Source of the DNA: Gonatopus flavifemur
Taxonomy: Eukaryota > Arthropoda > Insecta > Hymenoptera > Dryinidae
Reading direction: 5' to 3'
Assembly (NCBI GenBank): GCA_018340375.1
Contig: JAFFJZ010000014.1
Location: forward strand, 1 to 64,000
Length of the DNA stretch: 64,000 nt
Below the pieces are notes generated by a model. That model saw only the letters and a list, made by a program, of their open reading frames with translations. It was not told the DNA's origin and searched no databases. Below are positions 49,682-61,128 of the stretch, piece after piece (position 1 is the stretch's first letter; each line of letters opens with the position of its first letter). The position numbers were made by a program, and so were the translations under genes.

Positions 49682-51446
49682 CTAATTACAAAGTGTGTAT
49701 ATATATGCTATCATGCAACCCGGGGCACATCGATACATTAATGCCACAATAATACTTATTATGATTATCGTGCTCATACCGAAGAGGCCATTCTCTACAA
49801 GATTCAATTTTCTAATGTCTCTTCTTTGTCTCCTCATGTCCCCCACTTGTTTTGCTATTTCAGTTAATTTTGTTCCCAATTTGTTCAATTCTATTGTGTC
49901 GGGGTGCATTTCCTTGTCTAACGTTGTGACTTGAATTTCTGATAGATCAATGTCTTCCAACGTGTTTCTCAAGATTCAGGAATTTATTCAAATTGGGGGT
50001 ATGTACATTTTATCCAATTTGGACGAGTACGTCAATGTTGGGAATGTGACCGAAAGCGAATTCCCTGTACATCCACCCTTAATTTTCAAAATTCCCGTAC
50101 CCTTGAGAGTTACTGCCATGATTTCTTCATCCGGGCATTCGATGTGCATTATTACCTGGCCCGGGATTGAATATACCCACGCGTTTTGTTCTCGTAATTT
50201 CGTCCAAAATGATTTCTTGAGGTTTACCATCCTAATATCGCAAGTTCCTGATTCGGTATTCATCGCGTCAATAAAAAGATCTATTCCACATATTTTTGTA
50301 TTGTATATATGGAACAAGGGTTGTGTACATTCACATAAATATCTGTCCAACGAGAATTTGCAATTTCTGAATTCTTCATCTGAAGAGTGTGTATATGCTA
50401 ACCTACCTGACGACATCGCTATATAAGGTGCTTGATGCAAATTCACTGTCCGTCACGTTTGTCGGTAAGGGTAAGAGATGATTTGTCGTGAACGTTTTCG
50501 GAGTTGAAAGCGGTGTTGTCAAAATATTTTTCAATCGGTTTTTTGTAAAAGCTTTTTCCAGTTTTGAAATTCTTACTGATTCTTCTGCGTATCTTGTTTC
50601 CATTGGGATTGGTGATTTAACATTATTTTCGGCTTCGCTGATTTCTTTCAAATTTCGAATTATTTGTGCTGGTGTCAGGATTTTTGGATGGATTATCCCC
50701 TGTTTTGCGAATAATATCGCGTTGATGATATAGTTTAAATCCATTTCATATTCGTTTATGAAATCCTCTATTCTTGTTAACGCCGCGAGCATCTGATTTT
50801 GGGATTTGTTATCATACGCCATGTTGGTTACGTTACTTATGAAGTCGTTCCCTCGTATGAAATGTTCTTTATTTTCATGTATTTCTCTTATGATTTCTTC
50901 CGACTTATTTTGCAAGGTACTTATCCATGACTGTGCCATGTAGGTCTGTTCTCTTAACAAGGTTGCTAAATGTTGTGAATTGTTGTACACCTTGTCTATT
51001 TGTTCGTTGTAGTATGTTGCATCTCTCTCGTCGAATGTTCCGGATAACGCTCTTGCTATCTCCCCTATAAATTCCAATGGTGCGCTACGTTCCACTCGGT
51101 AGTTCATACTCTCATTCCGTTCTTGCGTCCTGGTATATCCTATTGAGTTTTTTATTTGATTTTCGAACTCAATTGGTCTTCCCAGTCTTCTTTTCAGACT
51201 GCCGATCAGAACGTACGCTGTGCATCTCTCCCTCACTCCTTTGTAGCATTCTTGTTCTAGTTCTTGTATGAGTTGTGGTATTCCTTCTATTATCCCAAGC
51301 AATTTCTCCAGGTCCACGTATCTCACCATTTTCCATCGGCTGTCGTATATAAACAGGTTGTCCAGTCTTTCATAATACACTCCTGGGTTGTGGTCGAATC
51401 TGACGTTGTGGTATGAGGCTTCTCCTGATGTGCTCATTACCGTCAT
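49682..51446 (-). pseudogene. Errantivirus-type envelope gene, in three broken frames
   Basis: Three overlapping frames (51,446-50,403; 50,446-49,988; 49,972-49,682) cover one env-like gene, separated by frame changes near 50,430 and 49,980. The first part has a basic RVER stretch immediately followed by a hydrophobic segment and LSGTFDERDATYYN, as in the F-protein-like envelopes of insect errantiviruses and baculoviruses. The second is Cys-rich. The third carries a membrane-spanning segment (TIIIISIIVALMY) near the C terminus. In intact relatives the protein mediates membrane fusion; here it is broken. It lies 3' of integrase, as expected. Confidence 0.75.
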
Positions 51447-51479
51447 TGTAACTCTGCAACATGTGCATGTTCGAGTTTA

Positions 51480-52234
51480 TTACCGTGAACCGTTTTTGGT
51501 TTTGTTGATGTTATGTATATTATTGCATTCATTCCGTTCATAACCGCCTTCACCATGTATGGGCCTTCATATTGGTCGTCGTGTTTCTTTTTAGTTTCGT
51601 TCATAACCCTCCTATATCCCCTGGTTTGAATGTTTGTTGATTCATCCTCCTGTCATAGTATTCTTTCGACCTTTCTTTTGCTCCATTTAACTTGCTTGCT
51701 GCTAAACCAAGCGCTTCGCTGATCCTGTTCGTTAAGTCTCTCAGAAATATTTCGTATGTTATTCCTGGAGTGTTTTTGTAATTCAATGAAGATGGAAGTC
51801 GAGCTAATTGTCCGTATGTTAGTTCAAATGGCGTGGAACCTGTGCCTTCGTGTAAAGATGTGTTATACAAAAGTATCGCGTATCTTATCCATCTGTCCCA
51901 ATCTTTCTCATCATTGATATAATGTTCCAGATATTCCACTAGTCCCAAGTGTGACCTCTCTAATGAACCGTTTGTTCGTGGTCTATATGGTGTTGTTCTG
52001 AGTTGCTGTATTCGGAAGAGTTGTGCGGAATTTTCCATGATTTTACTCATGAAATTTTTCCCTTGGTGCGTTAAAATTGACTCAGGTGTTCCGTATCGAC
52101 AAACGAACTCTTCGGCTGAGGTCGTAGCTATCGATTGCGCCGTGGCATCCACTAAGAGATACGCTTCACAGAATTTTGTAAGATAACATTGTAGCGTTAG
52201 TATGAATCCATTTCCCCGTATTGTTTCCGGGAAT
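51480..52234 (-). pseudogene. Integrase core and C-terminal part
   Basis: The frame 52,152-51,601 carries the integrase core: RYGTPESILT followed by HQGKNF, where the second catalytic Asp would be expected but His is found, then RTTPYRPRTNGSLERSH with the catalytic Glu. After FKPGD the frame breaks near 51,603 and the C-terminal chromatin-side segment continues in another frame toward 51,480. Upstream, the gene is cut at 52,234 by the hAT insertion and resumes at 59,521. Confidence 0.8.
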
Positions 52235-53145
52235 GGCCCTACTAGGGACGGGTGATGATGAAAAAAAGTATCGATATAAAGATAACGATTTTGGATTCCA
52301 TTCGATGGTTTGACATCGATTATCGGATAAACGATATATCGATATTTTTATCAATATTGGACAAAATTGATCAACAGACTGGTTCGTATCTATTCTCCAT
52401 CTACAAATCCCACCCAACCATTCTATCATTCTTTGTGCACTCATTAAATCAATTTGTTAAACCTTCATCTATCATATTTCAATATACACTGTTACTCCCC
52501 CGTGAAGAACATTCCATGAATTCTGATACTAAATACATAAGAGTAGTGACCAATGTACATCAAAATTTGATAAATTCCACAAAACTCGTTGAAATCTCAT
52601 AAACTTCATAAATTGAGTATCAAAAGCCTCAAAGAAATTCAATTTCTCAAATCAATGCAATAAATTTGATATTCAAGAGCATCTTATTCATATTGAAATA
52701 TATATCACATCACATCAATTAAATTTTCGAAATTGTACATTTCATCAAATATGATATGATTATGACATCATATGAAATATATTTCAAATTCTTATTCAAT
52801 TATTATAACCAACGGTAAGCTTATATAGCAATCATCACATTTGGATACCACAGTAAACAGACAAGAAAATGTGTGAGAACTTGAGAATATAAATATCATC
52901 ATATGGAAGGATATAAGCACGAAATAATCTCATAACTTTGAAGATGAGAGCAAATTAGTTTTTTCTGGCTTGAAAACTTGCTTTCTTGAGTGACAATGTT
53001 CCTAGCTTGAGATATTATATCTCCTATTGATTATTAGAGTATGATTTTTTGAATTTTATATTAGATTTTGAATTAGAATGTAACATAAGGAGGATATTGG
53101 AATATATATATGTTGGAATATCACATTTATGAATAAATCACATTG

Positions 53146-54009
53146 TCAAAGTTCCCAATATTTTTCTCCTAGCGAACTCAAAAATAGTATGGTTGACAGA
53201 TGTTTTCCGGTCGAACGATTCCTTAATTGAGACTTTATCAGCCCCGCTTTCGAGAATAACCTTTCAGCAGAAACAGGTGTTGATACAATTGACAGATATC
53301 CCATAGCAATTCTATGAAGATTGGGATACACTTCATTGTGATCTTTCTGAAATTTTAATCGATTGTCTTTCCGAGAAATCAGAAGTTGTTCCAAATGATG
53401 TTTTAATTCAGTATGGATTTCATGATTTTCATTTTGTGTAGATGTTGAATAATTAGATTCGAATAACGAGTCATGAATGGACCATAAATGATTGTTGTTA
53501 GGACTTGAACATCTTTCTGATTCATAAACGGGATTACCAATGGAGATGTCAGGAATAGATTTGAGATACTCATTTATGTATTCGATGGAACGAGAAACTG
53601 CCACTGCACTTCGAAAATCAATTTTTTTAAACCGTGGGTCTAAAATGGAAGATATTGCATAGAAATCCACCATTCCTACACATTGGAATCTCTTATCAAT
53701 TTCGTGCGAAATATCGTGCTGGAATTCTTTACCAATCCCAGTAACAGGATGACATTTAATACTCATTGATGATCGCATACAATTGATTGAAGGTATAACA
53801 AAACTGCTCGTCACGTAAGTATCCCCACTCATTTCTGATGTCGTATGGTTGATAAAATGGAGAATTCGAATAACTTCTTTGGTGACATCAAATTCATATC
53901 TTGTGATGGTGTCAAGTGAATTCGTACATTCTAAAAGGACTGAAGGGTCATTCCATGTCAATTCACCCAGCCATGACACCCGATGTTTTAGATTGTCATG
54001 AAACTCCAC
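53146..54009 (-). pseudogene. hAT transposase, C-terminal part
   Basis: The open frame of 287 residues ends in the hAT dimerisation region: NLHRIAMGYLSIVSTPVSAE, RLFSKAGLIKSQLRNRSTGK and a final LFLSSLGEKYWEL. Upstream, FYAISSILDPRFKKIDF is the conserved LDPRFK segment before it. The BED finger and the first half of the catalytic domain are not found between 54,010 and 55,400, so the gene appears 5' deleted; a spliced exon that I missed is possible. It belongs to the ZBED-like branch of hAT. Confidence 0.8.
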
Positions 54010-54722
54010 AGATTTACTCTTATTATCAATCTAAGAACTCTCACCGATTGGTTTTTCAAATAACTGATTAGTTCTCGCTACCCGCTACATCAAAGTTTGT
54101 CATGACTGTGTAAGTTCGTACTTGTTCTTGCGAAGGATTGCTTGGCAAAAACATTTATATCTCCACTTTTATAGCAACTGTCGTTCTGAAGATTCGAATG
54201 CTTGTCCAGGGATGTTTTTAGAACATGAAAAACAATATATCATTGTTCTCACACCATTGGGAAATAGGTGGCCAATGTATGAGCCCAAATATTTCGATGA
54301 AAAGAGTCGTTGCATCCAAGTTCATTCTTCTCGGAAGGCGGAGTCACTATCGTGATAATTTTTCTTTCGAATAAACCTCGAATTATGCTCCAAAAAGTTA
54401 TGGAAAAAAAAAATTTGGGATTTTCAGTGCTTGCATGAAAATTTTTTATTCGAAAACAGAAATAGGGAATTTGTGGCAGATTGTGTAAGCAGATATCTGA
54501 TGTCGCTGAAGTTTGAATCGTTCATTGAAACGAATTAGTGCCTGAATAAAACAATATTCAGCTGTTAGAGACCAAAAATCTTGGGTTACATTATTCCAAT
54601 GATGTTTTCAGTTCCAAAGAGTTAATTCAAAGTGAAAAATAACGATAGTTGATCAGATTTTGTGACTTTGAAATTTCGGTTCGTTTCTATAAAAGATTCA
54701 AATTTCAAAGACATGATATCTG
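54010..54722. other. No gene seen
   Basis: Non-coding sequence inside the hAT element. The missing transposase N-terminal exons would be expected here but nothing convincing was found. Confidence 0.4.
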
Positions 54723-54912
54723 CACTGTAAAAAAAGCGGTCTCAGAATTAACACCGTGTGGATTCTATAGGAATCCATCCCGGAAATCTGTGTTGTGATA
54801 ACTCTAAATGCTGTTAGAATGACACCATGCGGTGTCAAAATAACATCATGCCGTGTTGAAACAACGTCATTCGGGATGCACTTTTTCTAACACCGCCAAT
54901 TTTTCGACAGTG
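54723..54912. mobile_element. 190-bp MITE with CACTG termini
   Basis: The left end CACTGTAAAAAAAGCGG and the right end, complementary to CACTGTCGAAAAATTGGCGG, form imperfect inverted repeats. TG flanks both sides. The interior repeats ACACCRYGYGGTGT-like units. CACTG ends recall CMC-type elements; no gene is present. Confidence 0.55.
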
Positions 54913-55480
54913 TGTATATATAAATGCCATTTTCTCAACCCTGCATTGGTATTGCGGTCTGTGATAGTGCTCAGGGAAAAATGGCAATGCCTCAAATTTC
55001 CCACCCAACTGGATTTGAGGATATTGTGTACCCATAAATCTCTGCATTCAATACGTTTCCATCTCTGTGAGGTGGGAATAGTATCGTAGAATAACTGAAG
55101 GATTCAAATTTGAGGAATTTGCACGAAAATAACGATACCAATCAGAGTTCCAAACATCAAGGTATTATCGATATCCAAAAAGAATTGGTCCAGCAATGGA
55201 GAAAATGATACTCGCGAGGAACCAATACCAGCTTCAGGTTCAAAGATTATGTACAATTGTAACACATCTGAGTTTCTCAACAAATTTCATATCAATATCT
55301 ACATATCAGACTATATCACTTTTCTGTTCAGAACAAAAAGTAAACAATCGAAATTCCTCTGTGAAAAAATCCACATGAATCAAGTCCAAAATTATGCCTT
55401 TATTTGTATATGCCCTAGATGACACATGATTCGATGAAAATCTGAGAATATGAGAAACAAAACACATTTCTCCATGAATG

Positions 55481-55756
55481 TTACGGAGCCTTAAACCTCA
55501 AATCTAGCATATACTTTTTTATGAAATCGATCTCCCTCTGCTGGAAGTAATATATCCCACCTCTGCTAGTTGTGGTGGGAGGGCTAACAGTTGCAATTAT
55601 ATTGTCAGTGAGTACATAGCACACGTCTGTTTTTCCTTCTGGCGGCCAGTGAAATGATTGAGCAGGACCAGGAGGATGCATAAACTTCACTTTAACATCT
55701 CTATATTTATCCTCTTTTGGAAGTACTAATCCAAAGAACCATTGATCGTCGTACAT
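55481..55756 (-). pseudogene. Transposon-derived ORF fragment
   Basis: Ninety-one residues beginning MYDDQWFFGLVL and containing VKFMHPPGPAQSFHWP and DVCYVL. A segment of the form Y-D-x-W-(F/Y)-x-G-x-V ... V-K-F-M-H-P ... F-x-W-P is common in uncharacterised transposon-borne insect proteins and looks like a small beta-barrel reader module. I cannot name the family. It is preceded by AT-rich sequence and the LINE tail, and is probably a relic exon. Confidence 0.4.
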
Positions 55757-55924
55757 ACACGCGATATAGAAATTGGTGATGATTTCAGAGAATTTTGATT
55801 TTGTAGAGGCATCTTTTTAATTAAAATGGGAAATAAGGTTGAAATATTCATCGGAGCTGGTTCTCTTAGGACCAATTGACTTTGTATCCAAGGGATAATC
55901 GATTCTGATAAATAAATTACGATA

Positions 55925-55980
55925 ATGATGATGATGATGATGATGGTGATAATGGTGATGATGGTGATGATGGTGGTGAT
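55925..55980. repeat. (ATG)n microsatellite at LINE 3' end
   Basis: Runs of ATGATGATG and GATGGTGAT. On the minus strand this is the tail of the LINE that ends here. It generates a spurious His-rich open frame. Confidence 0.8.
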
Positions 55981-57165
55981 GCGCAACGGGAACGACTCCG
56001 GACACAACAAACACCGCAGGACCAGAGACCGTGCGATATGCAGACGCGACCCGCAGCACTCTTTCTCGTCTTTGGACTCGCTCGAGTCGCGCACTGCAGC
56101 TCTTCTTCTCCGTGGCATGCCCCCAGATCTCGGCACCATATAGGAGGACCGGGTTGACCGTGGTCATCAGCAATCGTCTCCTGCTCGACTTGGGGCCACC
56201 GACGTTCGCCATAAGCCTGCTGAAAGCTGTGACCTTCTTAGCGGCTTTGTCGGCAGCCCCCCAGATGTGGTCCCGGAAGCTGAGCCTCCGGTCCACTGTG
56301 AGGCCCAATTACCGTGCCGCGGGCTTCGACTCCACTACTTCCTGCCCCACCCGCAGAGGGAGGACAGCAGGGATTCTCTTCTTTGTAAGAACCACGATCT
56401 CTGTCTTGCCGAGAGCCAGAGATAACCCATGCTCCCTCATCCAAGCTCCGATGCGTCGTATCGCCTGGTTGAGTACCAGTTGGGCTTGCGCAACGTCGCG
56501 GACCTCTATGAGTAGGCCAACGTCGTCTGCAAACTCAACCAGTAGGGAACCATCGGGCATCTCCGACCTCAGCAGACTGTCGTAAGCGACGTTCCAAAAA
56601 TCGGAGCCCAGAATAGACCCCTCCGCCGCTCCTGACGTGACCGCAGTTCTCTTCCAGCCCGCGGTAGTCTCGTAAACGAGAGCACGGCCCTGTAAAGAGT
56701 GGTCCACCATCCTGAGGAGGTACAGAGGCACACGGAACGTATGTTCCAAGGCCCAGAGCATGTCGCTCTGGCGTGCGGAATTGAACGCGTTCCTCACGTC
56801 CAACGTCACGAGGAAGACCACCCGTCTAGAGTGACGATTGTGATCCTCCGCGCGCCGGACGGCCTTCACTACTTCCTGGACCGCATCGAGGGTCGAGCGA
56901 CCCACACGGAACCCGTACTGCTTCGGCGACAGGCCACCCACCCGCCTCATTGATCGCCTGAAGCAGTCTTCCCTTGAGGAGCCTCTCTAACAACTTTCCC
57001 GCTGTGACTAATATGCACAGCGGCCGGTAAGAGGACGGCATTCCTGTATCGCCTTTGCTCTTCTCGATGAGAGCAAGGCGAGCAAGCTTCCAGCGCGCGC
57101 TGAAGACCCCAGCCGTCAGGCATGCGTTGTACATGTCTAACAGCAAGTGGGGTCGACAGAGCCAC
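55981..57165 (-). pseudogene. GC-rich R1/LOA-like LINE fragment
   Basis: Minus-strand reverse transcriptase: SSYRPLCILVTAGKLLERLL, LSPKQYGFRVGRSTLDAVQ, VTLDVRNAFNSARQSDMLWA (A-box), GAAEGSILGSDFWNVAYD, VEFADDVGLLI (catalytic FADD), then HGLSLALGKTEIVVLTKKRI and VNPVLLYGAEIWG. Frame shifts occur near 56,310 and 56,950. The element is 5' truncated at ~57,165 and inserted between an (AAT)n and an (ATG)n run. Its base composition is clearly more GC-rich than the surroundings. Confidence 0.8.
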
Positions 57166-57167
57166 AC

Positions 57168-57168
57168 C

Positions 57169-57200
<32 letters not shown>
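57168..57200. repeat. (AAT)n microsatellite
   Basis: Ten or more AAT/ATA triplets adjoining the 5' truncation point of the LINE fragment. Confidence 0.85.
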
Positions 57201-57539
57201 TAACATTCAATTCAAAAACTTTCAAACCATCAATCATGGATAAATATCATGGATCAACGTGAATCGTTTCTAAAATGTTAAGATGGTTGAATTACAATGC
57301 TCATCAAGAATTTGTGAATTATGACATAGTTTTCCAACGACTGTATACACAAGTAGAAATGAGTAGGCCCGGAATGAAGTTGCCTCGAATGATCAGCGCC
57401 ACTTCCGAAGCCAATCTAGGATACGTTTTCGGGAGTACTTCCAAAGTTCGCAATCGTACTCCTTCCTTCTATTCTTCATGCATCCTATTAACCCCTAACT
57501 TAGAAAATTTACTAGTTGATGTGAGTTTATGTATATATA

Positions 57540-59365
57540 CAGGGTGATTCAAAATTCCCGCACTCTTTTATGAGAGTAGATTCCTGATGAAATTCTGAAA
57601 CGATTTGTCCTTTCGCACAATGCTCTCCGACGCATAATTTGCGAGATATGATTATTTAAAATTGACTAATTATGAGGTGGATTCATCGGTCATTCAGGAG
57701 CGTCATAACAGAACAAGAGAGGAAGGTGCTTGCAGAGGGCGCTCATACGATCAGCTGATCGGTATAATCGATACGATTTACCAACATACAAATTGGTAAA
57801 TTTTCTATGTAGAACGATTGAATTCGTCGACACTGTGGAAAAATTGATTATTGTCATGAATTCTTATCACGATATGCTGTAGGTGAAAGTTGTAATTTCA
57901 GTAATGATTTTTATTACGCAGACAAATGTAAAATAGTGTTATTTCGTAGGGATAGGGATTTAAGTGGGAGAAAGAAGTATAACTACTCGTTTTCAATCAG
58001 AATTTTCATGTAAAAAAGAAAACATGAGAATTTTCATTCATCCGATACCCAATTTGAACGGTTTGATTAGTAAGTTTAACACAAGAGATTGGATTCCGAA
58101 TCCTGTATTCTGATTGGTCGAGAATCAATGTATGTTAGATCAATCCTCGGCCGTTTCAAATGATTCTTCTGAAGAATGTGTTTTCGACTTATCCCAACCA
58201 CAACATTGAACAATTATGAATTTATTCGAATTCACCCTTTTTACATCATTCGATGATTATGAAGGGTTTATCGGACGTTAATAACTTACTTGAGATCACC
58301 CAAGATCATTCATGTTTAAATCAGAATCTAATTCAAATTGTGTGCAAGTTCGAGCGCGTTTCTACGTTTAGAAAATGTATTCGTCCTAAAAAGGACGGAT
58401 TTTGTTAATCTTCAAAGACAATTCTTTTTCCATTTGAAATAACAATATGCCCTTTGAAGTCATATGTGCTTCAAATGAAACTGTTTCGAGCTGTCACCTG
58501 ATTGGTTGATTCGTATCACGAATGGTTGATTGAAGCTAAACAAACCGTATGTGATTACAATGTCAATCAAGTGCAATGATTGGGTCGTATACGATGTCAC
58601 ACCTTGTATTTTCGTCAAAATTGATGGATTCTGCAAGTTGAAGTAAGTTATTAACGTTTGATAAACCCTTTATAATCATCGAATGATGTGAAAAGGGTGA
58701 ATTCGAATAAATTCATCATTGTTCAATGTTGTGGTTGGGACAAGTCGAAAACACATTCTTCAGAAGAATCATTTGAAACGGCCGAGGATTGATCTAACAT
58801 ACATTGATCCTCGACCAATCAGAATACAGGATTCGGAATCCACTCTCTTGTGTCAAACTTACTAATCAAACCGTTCAAATTGGGTATCGGATGAATGAAA
58901 ATTCTCATGTTTTCTTTTTTACATGAAAATTCTGATTGAAAACGAGTAGTTATACTTTTTTCTCCCACTTGAATCCCTATCCCTACGAAATAACACTATT
59001 TTACATTTGTCTGCGTAATAAAAATCATTACTGAAATTACAACTTTCACTTACAGCATATCGTGATAAGAATTCATGACAATAATCAATTTTTCCACAGT
59101 GTCGACGAATTCAATCGTTCTACATAGAAAATTTACCAATTTGTATGTTGGTAAATCGTATCGATTATACCGATCAGCTGATCGTATGAGCGCCCTCTGC
59201 AAGCACCTTCCTCTCTTGTTCTGTAATGACGCTCCTGAATGACCGATGAATCCACCTCATAATTAGTCAACTTTAATTAAATCAATCTCAGAAATTATGC
59301 GTCGCAGAGCATTGTGCAAAAGGACGAATCGTTTTAGAATTGTGCGGGATTTTTGAATCACCCTG
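57540..59365. mobile_element. 1.8-kb palindromic element, CAGGGTGATTC ends
   Basis: The arms 57,540 to ~58,290 and ~58,641-59,365 are near-perfect inverted copies around a 350-bp centre. The ends are CAGGGTGATTCAAAA and the complement, flanked by TA on each side, as in Tc1/mariner-type elements. No transposase is present, so it is non-autonomous. Confidence 0.85.
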
Positions 59366-59520
59366 TATATAAAATTTGGATAAAATATCGATATTCATTG
59401 ACAAAATATCTATGCTTCGATATATCGAGGAAAAAATATCGATGAAAATATCGATCAATCGATCAGAAAAGTATCGATACTCAAAATACCGATGCAATAT
59501 CGCCCATCCCTAGGCCCTAC

Positions 59521-59853
59521 AATGCCCGATGCTATTTCTTCGAATAATTGAGTTGGCTTGTCTGTTATTATCATGGGCTGTGCTGTTTTTACCCGAATTA
59601 ATTTCGTTTCATGACACTTTACGCAGTTTTTGACATATTCCTGTATATTTCCCCAATAATGTTATATTTGTGTCCTATCGTATGTTTTTGCACTTCCCTT
59701 GCGCCCTCCTGTTTTTGCTTCATGATTTTCTCGCATTATCCTGATTCTGTCTTCTTCAGGTGGGCAAATTATTTCATCTAGACAGACTTCTCCTCTAATT
59801 CCAGTATTAAGGAATACGTGGTCTAATATTTTTCCCACGTGATACCGTTGCAA
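59521..59853 (-). pseudogene. Integrase N-terminal zinc-binding part
   Basis: The frame 59,853-59,662 contains CPPEEDRIRIMRENHEAKTG, the histidine side of the HHCC zinc-binding domain. The cysteine side follows in another frame, ending at the 8-bp duplication at 59,520 where the hAT element begins. The gene continues at 52,234. Confidence 0.7.
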
Positions 59854-60085
59854 TTGCGTTGAGGGTATATCCTTTATTGCAATTGATAGTGCTTTTCTAT
59901 GATATCCAACACTTGTTCCTCACATAGTATTCAGGATGTGAAACATGATTCCCGTTGCTATTCCATCATGTTCACAATTTTCGATTACCATCGTGAAGAT
60001 GTATTTTTCTTCTACTCCAGATACAACGATGTTTCCCATCTCAAGGTTTTGTGCTTTGAATTGCTCTTCGGTTGAGTATTTTTTA

Positions 60086-61128
60086 TCACATAATTCCTTG
60101 AAGTTTTCCCACGCCGTTCAGGATTCTAGAAGCATATGCGAAAGGTAGATCTTTTCCTATTCCTCCTTGACTGAGGACTGCTCCTATTGCGAATTTCGAG
60201 GCATCTGTCGTCGAGATGAACGGTTTCGTATAGTCTGGGTATTGTAATAATAGTTCTGTACATATTGAATCCCGTAATGCCTCAGAAGCTAACTGCTGTG
60301 CTGGTCTCCATATGAAATCCTGATTTTTCTTCGACAAGCTATTCAAAGGTTCTGCTGATTTCGCGAAGTTTGGGACCAATCTCCTGTGATAACCCACAAG
60401 TTCTAAAAATTGTTTCATTTGTTTTGGGTTACTCGGTGCTGGGTATTCTTTCACGACTTTTATTTTTTCAGGGTTTGGTTTTAGCCCCTCTTCCGTTATC
60501 AGGTGTCCCAGATATGCAACCTCGCGCCTTAGGAACTCGCATTTCTCTGGATGTGATTTTATACCAGCTTTTTTCAGTCTGTCCATTAGATTATTAAATC
60601 TGACTTCATGTTCTTCCAGAGATCTTGCGGTTGAAACTATGTCGTCAATGAACATGTTCACTTCCGGCAAGCCTTTCAAAATCTGCTTGATCGTTCTCTG
60701 GAATGTGGCTGGCCCGTTCCTCAGCCCGAAAGGCGTTCTGTTGAATTCAAAATGTCCCTCTGAATTTAAGAACGCTGTCTTATGCGCATCTTTCAGGTCC
60801 ACAGGGATTTGATGGAAACCTGATGGTAGATCAAAGGTCGAAAAATACTTTGCGTTTCTCAGTTGGTCCAGCATCTCGTTCACGTTTGGAATCAGGTACG
60901 CATCAAAGATGTTCTTTCATTCAATTTTCCGAAGTCGATAACTACTCTCCATTTCTTGCTTTCATCCGCGTCTGATTTTTTAGGCACCACCGATATCGGA
61001 GAATTGTATGGTGATGTAGATGGTTTAATTATTTCATCCTGTGATAATTTCTCCATCTGAGTCTTTATTTCGTTTTTATGAATTTGGGGATGTCGATACT
61101 GTTTAGTATTGATCGGTATTCCGTCCAC
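60086..61128 (-). pseudogene. Ty3/Gypsy reverse transcriptase and start of RNase H
   Basis: The first part (61,128-60,892) has HKNEIKTQMEKLSQDEIIKP, SPYNSPISVVPKK and KWRVVIDFGKLNE. A one-base frame change at ~60,905-60,915 leads to the main frame 60,883-60,086 with YFSTFDLPSGFHQIPV, FEFNRTPFGLRNGPATFQR and the catalytic FIDDIV in place of the usual YxDD. PNPEKIKVVKEYPAPSNPKQ and the RNase H start STTDASKFAIGAVLSQ follow. The frame is lost again near 60,090. The sequence 59,945-60,085 continues RNase H in other frames. Confidence 0.85.

Larger units (their letters stand above)
52243..59512. mobile_element. 7.3-kb hAT element nested in the retrotransposon
   Basis: The termini TAGGGACGGG and CCCATCCCTA are imperfect inverted repeats. 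The 8-bp duplication GGCCCTAC stands at 52,235-52,242 and 59,513-59,520, the hAT hallmark. TATCGATA occurs near both ends (52,269-52,276, 52,337-52,344, 59,386-59,393 and 59,472-59,479), with further ATCGAT copies. The interior has a transposase C-terminal half (53,146-54,009, minus), a CACTG-ended MITE, a GC-rich LINE fragment and a 1.8-kb palindromic element, so much of its length is later insertions. Confidence 0.9.

Noticed and set aside
55817..56308. His-rich open frame
   Set aside because: The His run is the (ATG)n microsatellite read on the minus strand; only the upstream part belongs to the LINE.
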